From assembly GCF_005402965.1 (NCBI RefSeq), contig NZ_BJCF01000001.1, positions 1 through 64,000 on the forward strand: DNA of 64,000 nt, given 5' to 3'. The notes under the pieces are model-generated. The model was not told where the DNA came from and searched no databases. It saw nothing but the letters and a program-made list of their open reading frames with translations. This document shows, in pieces, positions 8,700 to 18,073 of the stretch. The position numbers were made by a program, and so were the translations under genes. The first letter of the stretch is position 1, and each line of letters opens with the position of its first letter. Source of the stretch: Dolichospermum planctonicum. Lineage in GTDB: Bacteria; Cyanobacteriota; Cyanobacteriia; Cyanobacteriales; Nostocaceae.

Positions 8700-9590
8700 C
8701 TAAAACTTACAAATAGACTCTGGTTTCAGGGGACACTGTTTAGAAATAAGTGGATTTTCTGAAAGGTCAAGTTCGGTCAATTTAGTCAGATTAGATAAAG
8801 GTTTGATATCGCTGATTTTATTTACCGAAATTTTAAGTTCAGTTAAATTAGTCAGATTAGACAAGGGTTTAATATCCCTGATTTGATTTGCTGAAAGACC
8901 AATATAAGTCAAGTCAGTCAGATTAGATAAAGCTGCGGTATTGCTGATTTGATTTAACGGAAGGTCAAGAGAATTTAAGTTAGTCAGATTAGACAAGGGT
9001 TTGATATCCCTGATTTGATTTGCTGAAAGGCCAAGAGAAGTTAATTTAGTCGGGTTAGACAAGGGTTTGATATTGCTGATTTGATTTTTATCAAGGTAAA
9101 GAGAAGTCAAGTTAGTCAGGTTAGACAAGGGTTTGATATTGCTAATTTGATTTTTATTCAGATAAAGAGAAGTTAATTTAGTCAGGTTAAACAAGGGTTT
9201 GATATTGCTGATTTGATTTTGTGAAAGGTAAAGAGTAGTTAAGTTAGTCAGATTAGACAAGGGTTTGATATCCCTGATTTGATTTGCTGAAAGGCCAAGA
9301 TAAGTTAATTTAGTGAGGTTAGACAAGGGTTTGATATTGCTGATTTGATTTTGTGAAAGGTCAAGTTCAGTCAATTTAGTCAGGGTTTGATTAGCTTGAC
9401 TACAATTTTGCGTTTCTGCAACTTTTAATAATACCTCTACAGTGTGTCTCGTCTCTTGAGGTAAATTGGCTTTTTGTTGACACCATTCTGTAAAGGTTTT
9501 GGGTGTTTTTGTGGGTGCTGCGGTGACTTTTGGGGTATAAAATCCTAATGTCAAGGTAAAAATGGTGGTCGCTACTAGTCTTAGTTTCAT
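8700..9590 (-). CDS. Secreted leucine-rich-repeat protein B
   Basis: A 296-residue paralogue of the neighbouring leucine-rich-repeat proteins. It has the same signal peptide (MKLRLVATTIFTLTLGFY) and the same spacer with TEWCQQK and QETRHTVEVLLKVAETQNC. About ten 22-residue repeats follow, then the same two-cysteine cap NPLISKQCPLK...ICKF. Three extra repeats compared with copy A suggest growth by internal duplication. Between A and B (8569-8699) lies only a small AACGCAGATGA-type tandem repeat. The likely location is periplasm or cell surface. Confidence 0.85.
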   Translation of the reverse strand: MKLRLVATTIFTLTLGFYTPKVTAAPTKTPKTFTEWCQQKANLPQETRHTVEVLLKVAETQNCSQANQTLTKLTELDLSQNQISNIKPLSNLTKLTYLGLSANQIRDIKPLSNLTNLTTLYLSQNQISNIKPLFNLTKLTSLYLNKNQISNIKPLSNLTNLTSLYLDKNQISNIKPLSNPTKLTSLGLSANQIRDIKPLSNLTNLNSLDLPLNQISNTAALSNLTDLTYIGLSANQIRDIKPLSNLTNLTELKISVNKISDIKPLSNLTKLTELDLSENPLISKQCPLKPESICKF

Positions 9591-9645
9591 AATTTTAGTG
9601 ATTTATAACTCTTTAGAGGATGTTTTAAAGGTGGTGTCCTGTGTT

Positions 9646-9765
9646 ACCCCCCTTAGTCCCCCCTTATCAAGGGGGGAAACAAGAAAATCCGGTTTCTTTA
9701 TCAAGGGGGGAAACAAGAAAATCCGGTTCCCTCCCCTTAATAAGGGGAGGGTTAGGGAGGGGTTA
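9646..9765. repeat. G/C-run dispersed repeats with internal tandem duplication
   Basis: A CCCCCC...GGGGGG hairpin (TATCAAGGGGGG type) is followed by an almost exact 34-base tandem duplication: ATCAAGGGGGGAAACAAGAA starts at 9666 and again at 9700. A CCCTCCCC...GGGGAGGG hairpin with tail ends the block. These are dispersed cyanobacterial repeats. Any open frame crossing them is a by-product. Confidence 0.6.
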
Positions 9766-9816
9766 AAAATATTTGATACATTAATCATGTTTTGCAAACA
9801 TCCTGTTAGTGATTTG

Positions 9817-10908
9817 CTAAAAACTAAAACGACAATTAGATTCTGGTTGCATAGGACATTGTTTAGAAATAAGCGGGTTATTCTGAACTTTAAGAGTCCG
9901 TAAATTTTCCAAAGTAGATAAAGATTGAATATTTTGGATTTGATTTTTCTCTAAATAAACAGCAGTTAATTTAGTCAGCTTTGACAAGGATTGAATATCA
10001 CTGATTTGATTTCCTCCCAGATAAACAGCAGTTAATTTAGTTAAGTTTGACAAACTTTCAATATCACTAACTTGATTTTCTTTCAAGTCGAGAGAAGTTA
10101 AATTAGTCAAGTTTGACAAGGGTTTGATATCGCTGATTTGATTTTTCCACAAGGAGATAAAAGTTAAATTATTCAAGTTTGATAAGGGTTGGATATCCCT
10201 AATTTGATTTTTCCACAAGGAGATAAAAGTTAAATTATTCAAGTTTGATAAGGGTTGGATATCCCTAATTTGATTTTCCCACAAATTCAGAGTAGTTAAC
10301 TTAGTCAAGCTTGATAAGGGTTGGATATCACTAATTTGATTTCCTCCTAAGTCAAGAGAAGTTAAATTAGTCAAGTTCGCTAAAGGTTTGATATCACTAA
10401 TTTGATTTTCCCATAAATTCAAAGCAGTTAAATTAGTCAAGCTTGATAAGGGTTTGATATCACTAATTTGACTTCTCCATAGGTCAAGAGTAGTCAATTT
10501 AATCAGTCTTTGATTGGCTTGAGTACAGTTTTTTGTCCCAGCGATTTTTAATAATACTTCAACTGTGTATCTCGTCTCTTGCGGTAACTTGGCTTTTGGG
10601 TCACACCATTGTAAAAAATTATTTGGTGTTTTTACATTGGTCACAGGTTTTTTCTCAGGTGTTTTCTCAGGTGTTTTTATAGGTGTAATAAATATTTTTA
10701 CAGGTGCTTGTTCAGTTATAACGGGTATTTCTACAGTTGTTACAGGCTTTTTAGCAGGTGTTTTAGTCGTTGTTACAGGTTTTTTAGCAGGTGTTTTAGT
10801 AGTTGTTACAGGTTTTTTAGCAGGTGTTTTTACAGTTACAGCCAAGACTTCAGTGTAAAGTCCTAAAGTGAATGTAAAAATAGTAGCCGCGACGAAAGCT
10901 AGTTTCAT
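9817..10908 (-). CDS. Secreted leucine-rich-repeat protein C with Lys/Pro/Thr stalk
   Basis: The 363-residue first gene of the leucine-rich-repeat trio. After the signal peptide comes a low-complexity stalk with three TPAKKPVTT copies and more EKTPEKKP units (residues ~25-95). The family spacer WCDPKAKLPQETRYTVEVLL follows, then about ten 22-residue repeats and the NPLISKQCPMQ cap. Two adjacent repeats (LNNLTFISLWKNQI...) are near-identical, marking a recent duplication. The stalk could cross or bind peptidoglycan. Partner and function are unknown. Confidence 0.85.
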   Translation of the reverse strand: MKLAFVAATIFTFTLGLYTEVLAVTVKTPAKKPVTTTKTPAKKPVTTTKTPAKKPVTTVEIPVITEQAPVKIFITPIKTPEKTPEKKPVTNVKTPNNFLQWCDPKAKLPQETRYTVEVLLKIAGTKNCTQANQRLIKLTTLDLWRSQISDIKPLSSLTNLTALNLWENQISDIKPLANLTNLTSLDLGGNQISDIQPLSSLTKLTTLNLWENQIRDIQPLSNLNNLTFISLWKNQIRDIQPLSNLNNLTFISLWKNQISDIKPLSNLTNLTSLDLKENQVSDIESLSNLTKLTAVYLGGNQISDIQSLSKLTKLTAVYLEKNQIQNIQSLSTLENLRTLKVQNNPLISKQCPMQPESNCRFSF

Positions 10909-11046
10909 AATTTTTATAAGTTAAGCTGTACAGTAATTATACTATTAACGATCAACTTATTTTTTCCCTTTTCCTTCGCGCTCTTTGCGTCTTCGTGGTT
11001 GATATAATCTATATTCTGCTAATAAAAACGAGTATTGGGTTTGATT

Positions 11047-12111
11047 TTAGTTATTTTTTGGTCTTCGTAATGGTTGGGAATTGATAGGACCCAAAAGTTG
11101 ATTTAAACCCCGTAATTGTTCAGCAGTACCCATACAAATCAAAGTATCTCCCGACATTAACACCGTGTCTCCAGTCGGTCCACCAATGAGTTTACCATCA
11201 AGGCGGCGAATTGCTAAAACTAAAGCCCCGGATTGCGATCGCAATTTAGCTTTTTGTAGAGTTTGACCAATAAAGGGACACCGAGCTATATCTAGTAAAA
11301 ATTCTTCCATATATAATTCCCGGTCTGCACCTGAGAGAATCCCATCTACAAAGTCGAGAATCTGCGGTCTGAGGGCTGCTGCGGCCATACGTTTACCGCC
11401 GGTAATATACGGTGAAATTACGGCATCTGCACCGCCACGCTGTAGTTTTTGTAATGATTCTTCTGTACTAGCACGAGCGATCGCCCGAATACCAGGATTC
11501 AGGGTTTTTGCTGATAAGACAGTATATAAATTTTCCGCATCTGAAGGTAAAGCGGCCACAATGCAAACTGCTTTAAGAATACCAGCCTTGAGTAAACTAT
11601 CATCTAATGTGGCATCACCCTGATAAACAATATAACCAAGTTCCTGGGCTTTTTGTGCAGATTCAATTTCTGAGTCAATGACCACAAAAGAAACACCTTC
11701 AGCTTGAAACTCCTTAGCAATCTGTCGCCCGGTGCGGCTAAATCCACAGATGATATAATGACCTGATAATGATTCCATTAAACGCCTTTGTTGTCGCAGT
11801 CTAATTCCTTCTAAAAAATAACCTTCAATGACTGCGGCTGTAAACCTATTGACAATATAACCAAGATTGACCACACCCATGAAAATCAAGGCTATGGTAA
11901 ACAAACGACCGCGACTACCCAAGGGGTGAGTTTCTCCATAACCGACGGTAGCTAAGGTAATCACAGTCATGTAAGCTGCATCTTCCCATGACCAGCCTTC
12001 AATCAAACAATACCATAAAGTACCAATTAAAAAAATACAAGCCAAAGCCAGCGCCCCGGCCATTAACTCTTTTTGAATACGTTGATATTTTTGCTCTAGG
12101 GTAGAATACAC
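11047..12111 (-). CDS. Two-helix potassium channel with RCK/TrkA domains
   Basis: A 354-residue channel subunit. Two membrane helices (residues ~18-38 and ~70-92) flank a pore loop with the selectivity filter TLATVGYGE. A cytoplasmic RCK (TrkA-N) Rossmann domain follows with GFSRTG...ARE-type nucleotide binding (YIICGFSRTGRQIAKEF). A TrkA-C-like domain (LRSQSGALVLAIRR) ends the protein. It is expected to form a ligand-gated K+ channel in the plasma membrane, like MthK-type channels. The gene is first of a possible - strand group but is 51 bases from dcd, with no overlap. Confidence 0.92.
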   Translation of the reverse strand: MYSTLEQKYQRIQKELMAGALALACIFLIGTLWYCLIEGWSWEDAAYMTVITLATVGYGETHPLGSRGRLFTIALIFMGVVNLGYIVNRFTAAVIEGYFLEGIRLRQQRRLMESLSGHYIICGFSRTGRQIAKEFQAEGVSFVVIDSEIESAQKAQELGYIVYQGDATLDDSLLKAGILKAVCIVAALPSDAENLYTVLSAKTLNPGIRAIARASTEESLQKLQRGGADAVISPYITGGKRMAAAALRPQILDFVDGILSGADRELYMEEFLLDIARCPFIGQTLQKAKLRSQSGALVLAIRRLDGKLIGGPTGDTVLMSGDTLICMGTAEQLRGLNQLLGPINSQPLRRPKNN

Positions 12112-12162
12112 AAATTAAAAATAATGATGGTTTATTTTGATGGTTTATTTTTTAAATTAAAT

Positions 12163-12762
12163 TTAAACCTTAGCTATTGTCACAACCTCTAACTGATCTT
12201 GATATTTACCCTGACGAGTTTCATAATTAACAGCACAGGGTTCACCTTCTAAAAATAGCAATTGTACTACACCTTCATTAGCATAAATACGACAGTCAGC
12301 GCTGGAAGAATTAGAAAATTCTAAGGTAAGATGACCCCTCCATGCCGCTTCGGCAGGTGTTAAATTAGCTATTATACCACATCTAGCATAAGTAGATTTA
12401 CCAATACAAATTACTGTAATATTCCCTGGAACTTGGAGCTTTTCTAAGGCTACGCCTAAACCATAGGAATGAGCAGGTAAGATAAAATAGCTACCACTTT
12501 CATCCCTATGTAACTGAGTGGACTCTAGATTTTGGGGATTAAAATTTTTAGGATCAATGACAGTACCAGGAATGTGTCGAAAAATCCGAAATTCAGATGC
12601 AGAAAGACGGATATCATAGCCATAAGAAGAAAGTCCGTAACTAATTACAGGTTGGGGAATCTGAGATGGATCAGGTTGCAATTTACGAATTAAACTAAAC
12701 TCAAAAGGCGAAATCATGCCTTTTTGAGCCATTTCGGTAATCCAGATGTCGTTTTTAATCAC
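12163..12762 (-). CDS. dcd: dCTP deaminase
   Basis: At 199 residues it has the usual length of dCTP deaminase, which converts dCTP to dUTP for dTTP synthesis in the cytoplasm. Diagnostic motifs are SYGYDIRLS near residue 46, GKSTYARCGI (Ser and Arg of the active site), and TPAEAAWRGHLTLEFSN with the catalytic Glu. The annotated MIKNDIWITEMA start is the family N-terminus. A CobO-like gene lies 53 bases upstream on the same strand, a pairing often seen in cyanobacteria. Confidence 0.97.
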   Translation of the reverse strand: MIKNDIWITEMAQKGMISPFEFSLIRKLQPDPSQIPQPVISYGLSSYGYDIRLSASEFRIFRHIPGTVIDPKNFNPQNLESTQLHRDESGSYFILPAHSYGLGVALEKLQVPGNITVICIGKSTYARCGIIANLTPAEAAWRGHLTLEFSNSSSADCRIYANEGVVQLLFLEGEPCAVNYETRQGKYQDQLEVVTIAKV

Positions 12763-12815
12763 GGGTTGAGAGAAAATTGAAAGTAATTTATGAGAGTATC
12801 TTAATATCTTAATAG

Positions 12816-13352
12816 TTAAGGTTGATGAGAGCGACGAATTTCTGTAATTCGATCTGCTATCTCTAAAAGAGACTTTGGCATTTGAGAACCTGTCAGGATA
12901 ATATCAAGATGAGGAGGACGGTGAGCAAGAAAATCTAAAACCTCACTTTCGGGAATTAAACCGAAATTAATCGCTAGACTCAACTCATCTAATACTAGTA
13001 AAGAATACTTGCCTTGATTAACTACCTGTTGAGTATATTGCCAAAGTTTTTCTAGGGAAAGCTTTTCCCCTTCGTCCAAATCGGAATTATCAATATAACG
13101 AGGCAAATCACAGCGAATCCAATCTAAGTTTTGTCCCATTTTAATGGGTCGTTCATGTCCTTGACGGATACCACCTTTAAGAAACTGAACTATTAATACT
13201 GGTGTACCTTGTCCAGCAATTCTCAGCACTTGTGCCATGACACTTGTAAAAAAGCTACGTTGAGAACTGGTGAAAACTTGCACTAATCCTGCTACGGAAT
13301 ATGGTAAGCTCAGAGTTGAATTTGAAGCGGGAATTTCTAATTGGGCAACCAT
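12816..13352 (-). CDS. CobO/BtuR-like P-loop-fold protein with degenerate Walker A
   Basis: This 178-residue protein resembles cob(I)alamin adenosyltransferases of the CobO/BtuR fold: VLIVQFLKGG, the LVLDELSLAINFGLI Walker-B-like strand, and the HLDIILTGSQMP and ITEIR ends all match that family. The P-loop, normally GxGKTT after the first strand, reads TSSQRSFFTS here, with no glycine-lysine pair. ATP binding through a classic P-loop therefore looks unlikely. It may be a non-catalytic relative common in cyanobacteria. Its role is not known, and cobalamin adenosylation should not be assumed. Confidence 0.75.
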   Translation of the reverse strand: MVAQLEIPASNSTLSLPYSVAGLVQVFTSSQRSFFTSVMAQVLRIAGQGTPVLIVQFLKGGIRQGHERPIKMGQNLDWIRCDLPRYIDNSDLDEGEKLSLEKLWQYTQQVVNQGKYSLLVLDELSLAINFGLIPESEVLDFLAHRPPHLDIILTGSQMPKSLLEIADRITEIRRSHQP

Positions 13353-13637
13353 AGGACAAAGTTGAAAACCTGGCTATAAAATGGTGTTACTAAAATGGTG
13401 TTACTAAATTGAGGTATAAAAATCAAAAATTTCATTGCTCAAATTTTTACTCTTTACGTCTTTGCGCCTTTGCGTGAAAAAGATTCATGCTTTTATTCAC
13501 TAAATTCAATTTAATAATTTACAAATCAAAAGACATAATCATCATACAGCAGTATTTAGGATTCCCATAGCAAAATATTCTGACTTGATGCGGTTAATAT
13601 TATAAGGCAGTAAGCAAAAATTCAAAAGGCAATTGTA

Positions 13638-14381
13638 ATGGATTGGCAACGTCCTGACGGGAGAAAACCCAGCGAACTCCGTCCCCATAGTTTTTATCCT
13701 AATTTCACCCGCTTTGCCCCTGGTTCGGTTTTGGCTAAATGTGGTGATACTCAAGTTCTTTGTACCGTGAGTGTAGCTGAAGGAGTACCTAAATTTTTGG
13801 CGGGAACTGGTCAAGGTTGGTTGACGGCAGAGTATAGAATGTTGCCATCAGCTACCCAAAAACGCCAGGAACGGGAATTAATGAAATTATCAGGGAGAAC
13901 CCAGGAAATTCAACGTTTAATTGGCAGAAGTTTAAGGGCTGCTTTAGATTTCGAGATTTTAGGAGAACGGACGCTAATGGTGGATACAGACGTATTACAA
14001 GCCGACGCAGGAACGAGGACAATGGCAATTACAGGGGGTTTTGTGGCTTTGGCTCATGCTATATCTCAATTATTGCAGCAAGGGGTGTTAGAGCGATCGC
14101 CTTTATGTAGACAAATAGCAGCAGTTTCTGTAGGCTTATTACAAGGTGAACCATATTTGGATCTGAACTATATTGAGGATGTGTCCGCGGAGGTGGATTT
14201 TAATGTAGTTATGAATCATAAAATGCAAATTATTGAAGTTCAGGGAACAGCGGAAGCGGGAAGTTTTAGTCGTCAACAATTGAATCAAATTTTAGATTTT
14301 TCCGAACAAGGAATTCAGCAATTATTAACTGCTCAAAGAAATGCAATTAGTGATTGGAATACCTTATTCATAGAAAATTAA
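13638..14381 (+). CDS. rph: Ribonuclease PH
   Basis: This 247-residue phosphorolytic 3'-5' exoribonuclease trims tRNA 3' ends in the cytoplasm. It begins with the family motif WQRPDGRKP. It also has [22 protein letters not shown], the [15 protein letters not shown] segment and [17 protein letters not shown] with the phosphate/metal-binding acidic residues. Length is normal. ATG 13638 starts the conserved N-terminus. It is followed after 57 bases by the mlaE-like gene. The 13353-13637 gap holds only AT-rich DNA and a degenerate GCGCCTTTGCG dispersed motif. Confidence 0.97.
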   Translation: MDWQRPDGRKPSELRPHSFYPNFTRFAPGSVLAKCGDTQVLCTVSVAEGVPKFLAGTGQGWLTAEYRMLPSATQKRQERELMKLSGRTQEIQRLIGRSLRAALDFEILGERTLMVDTDVLQADAGTRTMAITGGFVALAHAISQLLQQGVLERSPLCRQIAAVSVGLLQGEPYLDLNYIEDVSAEVDFNVVMNHKMQIIEVQGTAEAGSFSRQQLNQILDFSEQGIQQLLTAQRNAISDWNTLFIEN

Positions 14382-14438
14382 AATAGAAAATTAAATTGTC
14401 ATAATTCCCAAGTCCAAAAATTCAATTAGTTTCAATTA

Positions 14439-15224
14439 GTGGCCGTAAACTTGCAACCAAAAAGAAATTTAGAGCAATCTTGGCTAATTCGGTGTTTGTC
14501 AGCATTTCTGTTGTTAGGTCAAATTTTACTACATTTTCTGCGCGGAAAAACCTATTATCGCAAGATATTAGAACATACAGTAACAGCAGGACCGGGTGCA
14601 ATTTACCCAGTTTTATTAGTCAGTGGTTTTGCGGGGATGATTTTCACTATTCAAACTGCTAGGGAATTAGTGAGATTTGGGGCTGTAAATACTGTTGGCG
14701 GTGCATTTGCTTTAGCATTTTGTCGGGAATTAGCACCAATTTTAACTGCTAGTATTATCGCTGGACAAGTTGGTTCAGCTTTTGCGGCGGAATTGGGAGC
14801 AATGCGGGTGACAGAACAAATTGACGCTTTATATATACTCAGAACAGACCCTATTGATTATTTAGTTTTACCCAGAGTTATTGCTTGCTGTTTAATGATG
14901 CCTATAATGATGATTTTTTCCTTAATTGTAGGTATTATGGGCGGTACTTTTGCGGCCATGCAGTTTTATCAAGTTGTTCCCGAAACATTTTTAGAATCAG
15001 TGAGAGAGTTTTTAGTCCCATCAGATATTTTTATTATTTTACTTAAAGGGTTGATTTTTGGGGCTATAGTTGCTGTTAATGGCTGTAGTTGGGGACTGAC
15101 AACTCAAGGGGGAGCAAAGGAAGTGGGAGAGTCAGCAACTACTGCTGTTGTCACTACTTGGGTGGCAATTTTTATTATGGATTTTATATTAGCGTTACTA
15201 TTGTTTGAGCAGCCTGTATTTTAA
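14439..15224 (+). CDS. mlaE: MlaE-family lipid ABC-transporter permease (Ycf63-like)
   Basis: A 261-residue integral membrane protein with about five to six helices. It carries the MlaE signatures VSGFAGMIFTIQTA, FCRELAPILTASIIAGQVGSAFAAELGAM and NGCSWGLTTQGGAKEVG. It forms the permease of a lipid (phospholipid or, by plant TGD1 analogy, phosphatidate) importer between membranes. The start is GTG, with no ATG nearby. The ATPase and substrate-binding genes are not adjacent. The stop is followed two bases later by a long heptamer array. Confidence 0.92.
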   Translation: MAVNLQPKRNLEQSWLIRCLSAFLLLGQILLHFLRGKTYYRKILEHTVTAGPGAIYPVLLVSGFAGMIFTIQTARELVRFGAVNTVGGAFALAFCRELAPILTASIIAGQVGSAFAAELGAMRVTEQIDALYILRTDPIDYLVLPRVIACCLMMPIMMIFSLIVGIMGGTFAAMQFYQVVPETFLESVREFLVPSDIFIILLKGLIFGAIVAVNGCSWGLTTQGGAKEVGESATTAVVTTWVAIFIMDFILALLLFEQPVF

Positions 15225-15225
15225 A

Positions 15226-15442
15226 GGGAACAGGTGACAGGTGACAGGGAACAGGTGACAGGTGACAGGTGACAGGGAACAGGGAACAGGGAACAGGGAA
15301 CAGGTGACAGGGAACAGGTGACAGGTGACAGGTGACAGGGAACAGGGAACAGGGAACAGGGAACAGGGAACAGGGAACAGGGAACAGGTGACAGGGAACA
15401 GGTGACAGGTGACAGGTGACAGGGAACAGGGAACAGGTTACA
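15226..15442. repeat. 31-unit array of two interleaved heptamers (STRR)
   Basis: Every unit is seven bases, with no phase slip: type A is GGGAACA, type B is GGTGACA, and the last unit is GGTTACA. The order has a higher level: the block B-A-B-B-B occurs three times, followed by runs of four, seven and two A units. Short tandemly repeated heptamers are known in heterocystous cyanobacteria. It fills the gap between convergent mlaE and hemW. Any frame through it is spurious. Confidence 0.95.
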
Positions 15443-15512
15443 GGTTTTGGGCAACTTTACTTTTCGTTACTTGTGTCGGGTTTTTCCCGTTCACCTACTT
15501 GTACTCTTCGAC

Positions 15513-16697
15513 TTATTCTCCCAATTTTTCAAACAATTCTGCCAACATGACGTTAGAAAATATAAAACCATCGGCATCGCTAAAGCGTAACCTTTCTTTA
15601 ACAATTCTCACCCAACCTCTATCAAAGTACGGTTGTAAACAGCTTTGAATTTTCTCAACTTGATGATTACCAAATTTTGCGGCTAGGGAATTTAAATTAA
15701 CTCCTTCCGCTAACCGTAGTCCTAGCATTAAAGTTTCTAATAATATATCATTTGCAGAAGTGACTGGAGAATCGATGACAGCACCGGCTTTTAACCATTG
15801 GTAATATTCCTGGGTTTTGCGGGGACGGGTAAAGCGTTTACCTTGAGTATAGCTGGCTGCACCCATGCCAAAACCATAATAGGGACGATTTTCCCAGTAG
15901 ACTCGATTATGTCTACATTGGTGTCCTGGTTGGGCATAATTGGAAATTTCGTAATGTTCGTAACCGGCCTGTGTTAACATTTTATGCCCTAGATGATACA
16001 TTTTAACTGTGGTTTCATCTGTGGGTAGGGGATGATCTCCCGGCCGATAATAACGGTTGAAGACTGTTCCCGGTTCAATGGTAAGATCATAGACGGAAAT
16101 ATGGGTTGGTGCTGCTGCTATAGCTTGAGTTAAGGAATCTTGCCATGTTTCTAAACTCTGGTGCGGTAAGCCGGAAATTAAGTCTAAGCTAAATTCGGGA
16201 ATCTCGACTTTATGGATTAACTCTATAGCTGTAATAATATCTACCAGTGTATGCGATCGCCCTGCGGTTTTCAACAATTCTGCTTGGAAAGCTTGTACAC
16301 CCAAACTTACGCGATTTACTCCTAAGCTGCAATAACCAGCGATATGTGCTAAATCAAAAGTCCCTGGATCAATTTCCATAGATATCTCTACCCTAGATGT
16401 GATCCCAAACCGCTTTTCTAAGGTTGTTAATATACATTGTAATTGTTGTGTTGATAACAGCGAAGGAGTACCACCGCCAAAAAAAATTGTTTCTAAGGGT
16501 TGACCATAAATCGGCGCAGTTCTGATTTCTTGACATAAAAATTCAACATATTCGTTAATTGTCCCAGAATTTTCACCCCGCGAGCGATCGCCTACCACGA
16601 ATACGGGAAAATCACAATAATAACATCGTCGTCGACAAAAGGGAATATGTACATAAGCAGAACGAGGAATCTCCCAACCAGTATTTTGTTGACTCAT
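15513..16697 (-). CDS. hemW: Radical SAM heme chaperone HemW (CPO-like)
   Basis: The radical SAM signature CRRRCYYC lies in AYVHIPFCRRRCYYCDFP near the N-terminus. GGGTPSLL, the IDPGTFD segment, SLGVQAF and NYAQPGHQCRHNRVYW follow, with a C-terminal HemN-like domain. Once called oxygen-independent coproporphyrinogen oxidase, this group lacks the second N-terminal cysteine motif and is considered a heme-insertion chaperone. I chose ATG 16697 (MSQQNTG), because the 17 residues upstream do not match the family. The protein is 394 residues from that start, a normal length. Confidence 0.9.
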   Translation of the reverse strand: MSQQNTGWEIPRSAYVHIPFCRRRCYYCDFPVFVVGDRSRGENSGTINEYVEFLCQEIRTAPIYGQPLETIFFGGGTPSLLSTQQLQCILTTLEKRFGITSRVEISMEIDPGTFDLAHIAGYCSLGVNRVSLGVQAFQAELLKTAGRSHTLVDIITAIELIHKVEIPEFSLDLISGLPHQSLETWQDSLTQAIAAAPTHISVYDLTIEPGTVFNRYYRPGDHPLPTDETTVKMYHLGHKMLTQAGYEHYEISNYAQPGHQCRHNRVYWENRPYYGFGMGAASYTQGKRFTRPRKTQEYYQWLKAGAVIDSPVTSANDILLETLMLGLRLAEGVNLNSLAAKFGNHQVEKIQSCLQPYFDRGWVRIVKERLRFSDADGFIFSNVMLAELFEKLGE

Positions 16698-16956
16698 TCT
16701 TTTAAATAAAAATTGTGAGGTGAATGTGATTTGAATATTAAAAATCATGAAAATGAGGAGTTTGTTGCCAAAATTTTGGCCTTTTTGCCTAAAAATAAAA
16801 ATAATATGCAGTTAAAACTCTTTAGTTATAATGTTGGCATATTTCCTCAGTCTGATCAGATAATATGATCTCATATTTCTGAATTTACCCAACAGGATAG
16901 AAGCAAGCATACTTTACTTTATCAAATAAATACCGTTGTAGGAACACAACACCACC

Positions 16957-18033
16957 ATGCTGGATGTCTTTATTATTCTCTCATTTATCTTAGCAGCGTC
17001 GGGGATAGGTTATTTCAGCACTGATCTACTCTCCCCAGGTACTCTTAATGGAGTCACGAATGTAGAGGCCTTACGCTTAGTTATAGCCGTCTTTGCTGCC
17101 ATTATTGGCGGTGCTGTAGGGCTAAGTTTCCAAACTACATACCGTCGTTTAGAATCACAAGTCCGGGAAATGCCTCTGGAAGCGATTTTAACCCGGTCTA
17201 TTGGCTTAATAATTGGGCTACTATTAGCTAACTTGATGTTAGCACCTCTATTTTTACTACCCATTCCTCCAGATTTTAGCTTTATTAAACCCCTTGTAGC
17301 TGTTGTTGGCAGTATTATCCTCTCTGTTACAGGCATGAACTTGGCCGATACCCATGGACGGGGGTTGTTAAGGTTAATTAACCCCAATACTGTGGAAAGT
17401 ATGGTAGTAGAAGGAACTCTTAAACCTGCTAATACCAAAGTTTTAGATACTAGCTGCATTATAGATGGCCGCATTGAAACACTACTAGAAACCGGATTTT
17501 TAGAAGGGTTAATTCTTGTTCCCCAATTTGTTTTACAGGAATTACAGCAAGTAGCTGATGCTACCAAAGACCAAAAACGGGTCAGGGGCAGAAGAGGGCT
17601 AGAAATTCTCAACCGCATTCGAGAAACTTACCCGGAACGTATTTTAATTAACCCTGTGGATTATGAGGACACTCCCAACGTTGATGCTAAATTAGTCCGT
17701 TTTGCTCAGGAAATTAATGGGACATTACTCACTAATGATTATAACTTATCAAAGGTTGCTAGTGTGCAAAAAGTCCCGGTTTTGAATGTTAATGATTTAG
17801 TAAATGCCGTCAGGCCAACTTATTTACCTGGTGATAATCTTGATTTGAAAATTCTCAAAGAAGGTAAAGAACCAAGTCAAGGAATTGGTTATTTAGATGA
17901 TGGTACAATGGTAGTAGTGGAAGAAGGTAGCCCTTATGTGGGTGGTGAATTACGGGTAGTAGTCACCAGCGCCTTACAAACTTCCGCCGGGAGGATGATT
18001 TTTGCCAAACCCCAAGCCTCTGCATTAGCGTAA
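16957..18033 (+). CDS. Membrane-anchored PIN/TRAM domain protein (YacL-like)
   Basis: This 358-residue protein has about four N-terminal membrane segments (residues ~3-135), then a PIN nuclease-fold domain starting LDTSCIIDGRI, with acidic residues in the PIN pattern and LLTNDYNLSKVA. A C-terminal TRAM RNA-binding domain follows (EGKEPSQGIGYLDDGTMVVVE). This architecture is conserved across cyanobacteria and Firmicutes (YacL); it is not a toxin-antitoxin toxin. It probably acts on RNA at the membrane. The upstream gap 16749-16956 is AT-rich with no clear signal. Confidence 0.9.
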   Translation: MLDVFIILSFILAASGIGYFSTDLLSPGTLNGVTNVEALRLVIAVFAAIIGGAVGLSFQTTYRRLESQVREMPLEAILTRSIGLIIGLLLANLMLAPLFLLPIPPDFSFIKPLVAVVGSIILSVTGMNLADTHGRGLLRLINPNTVESMVVEGTLKPANTKVLDTSCIIDGRIETLLETGFLEGLILVPQFVLQELQQVADATKDQKRVRGRRGLEILNRIRETYPERILINPVDYEDTPNVDAKLVRFAQEINGTLLTNDYNLSKVASVQKVPVLNVNDLVNAVRPTYLPGDNLDLKILKEGKEPSQGIGYLDDGTMVVVEEGSPYVGGELRVVVTSALQTSAGRMIFAKPQASALA

Positions 18034-18073
18034 GGCATAAAGTAGCGATCGCCTCCAGACAACCATAAATATA

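Noticed and set aside
7870-10908. Repeats in the LRR genes as CRISPR-like or antisense genes (frames at 8053-8325 and 10565-10858)
   Set aside because: The 66-bp periodicity encodes 22-residue LRR units on the - strand. The + strand frames are shadows.
15226-15442. Heptamer array as a CRISPR
   Set aside because: Units are 7 bp and contiguous with no spacers; no cas genes are nearby.
15221-15454. Minus-strand 77-residue frame rich in CHLSPVTCSL
   Set aside because: It is only a translation of the heptamer array, whose 7-base unit keeps frames open.
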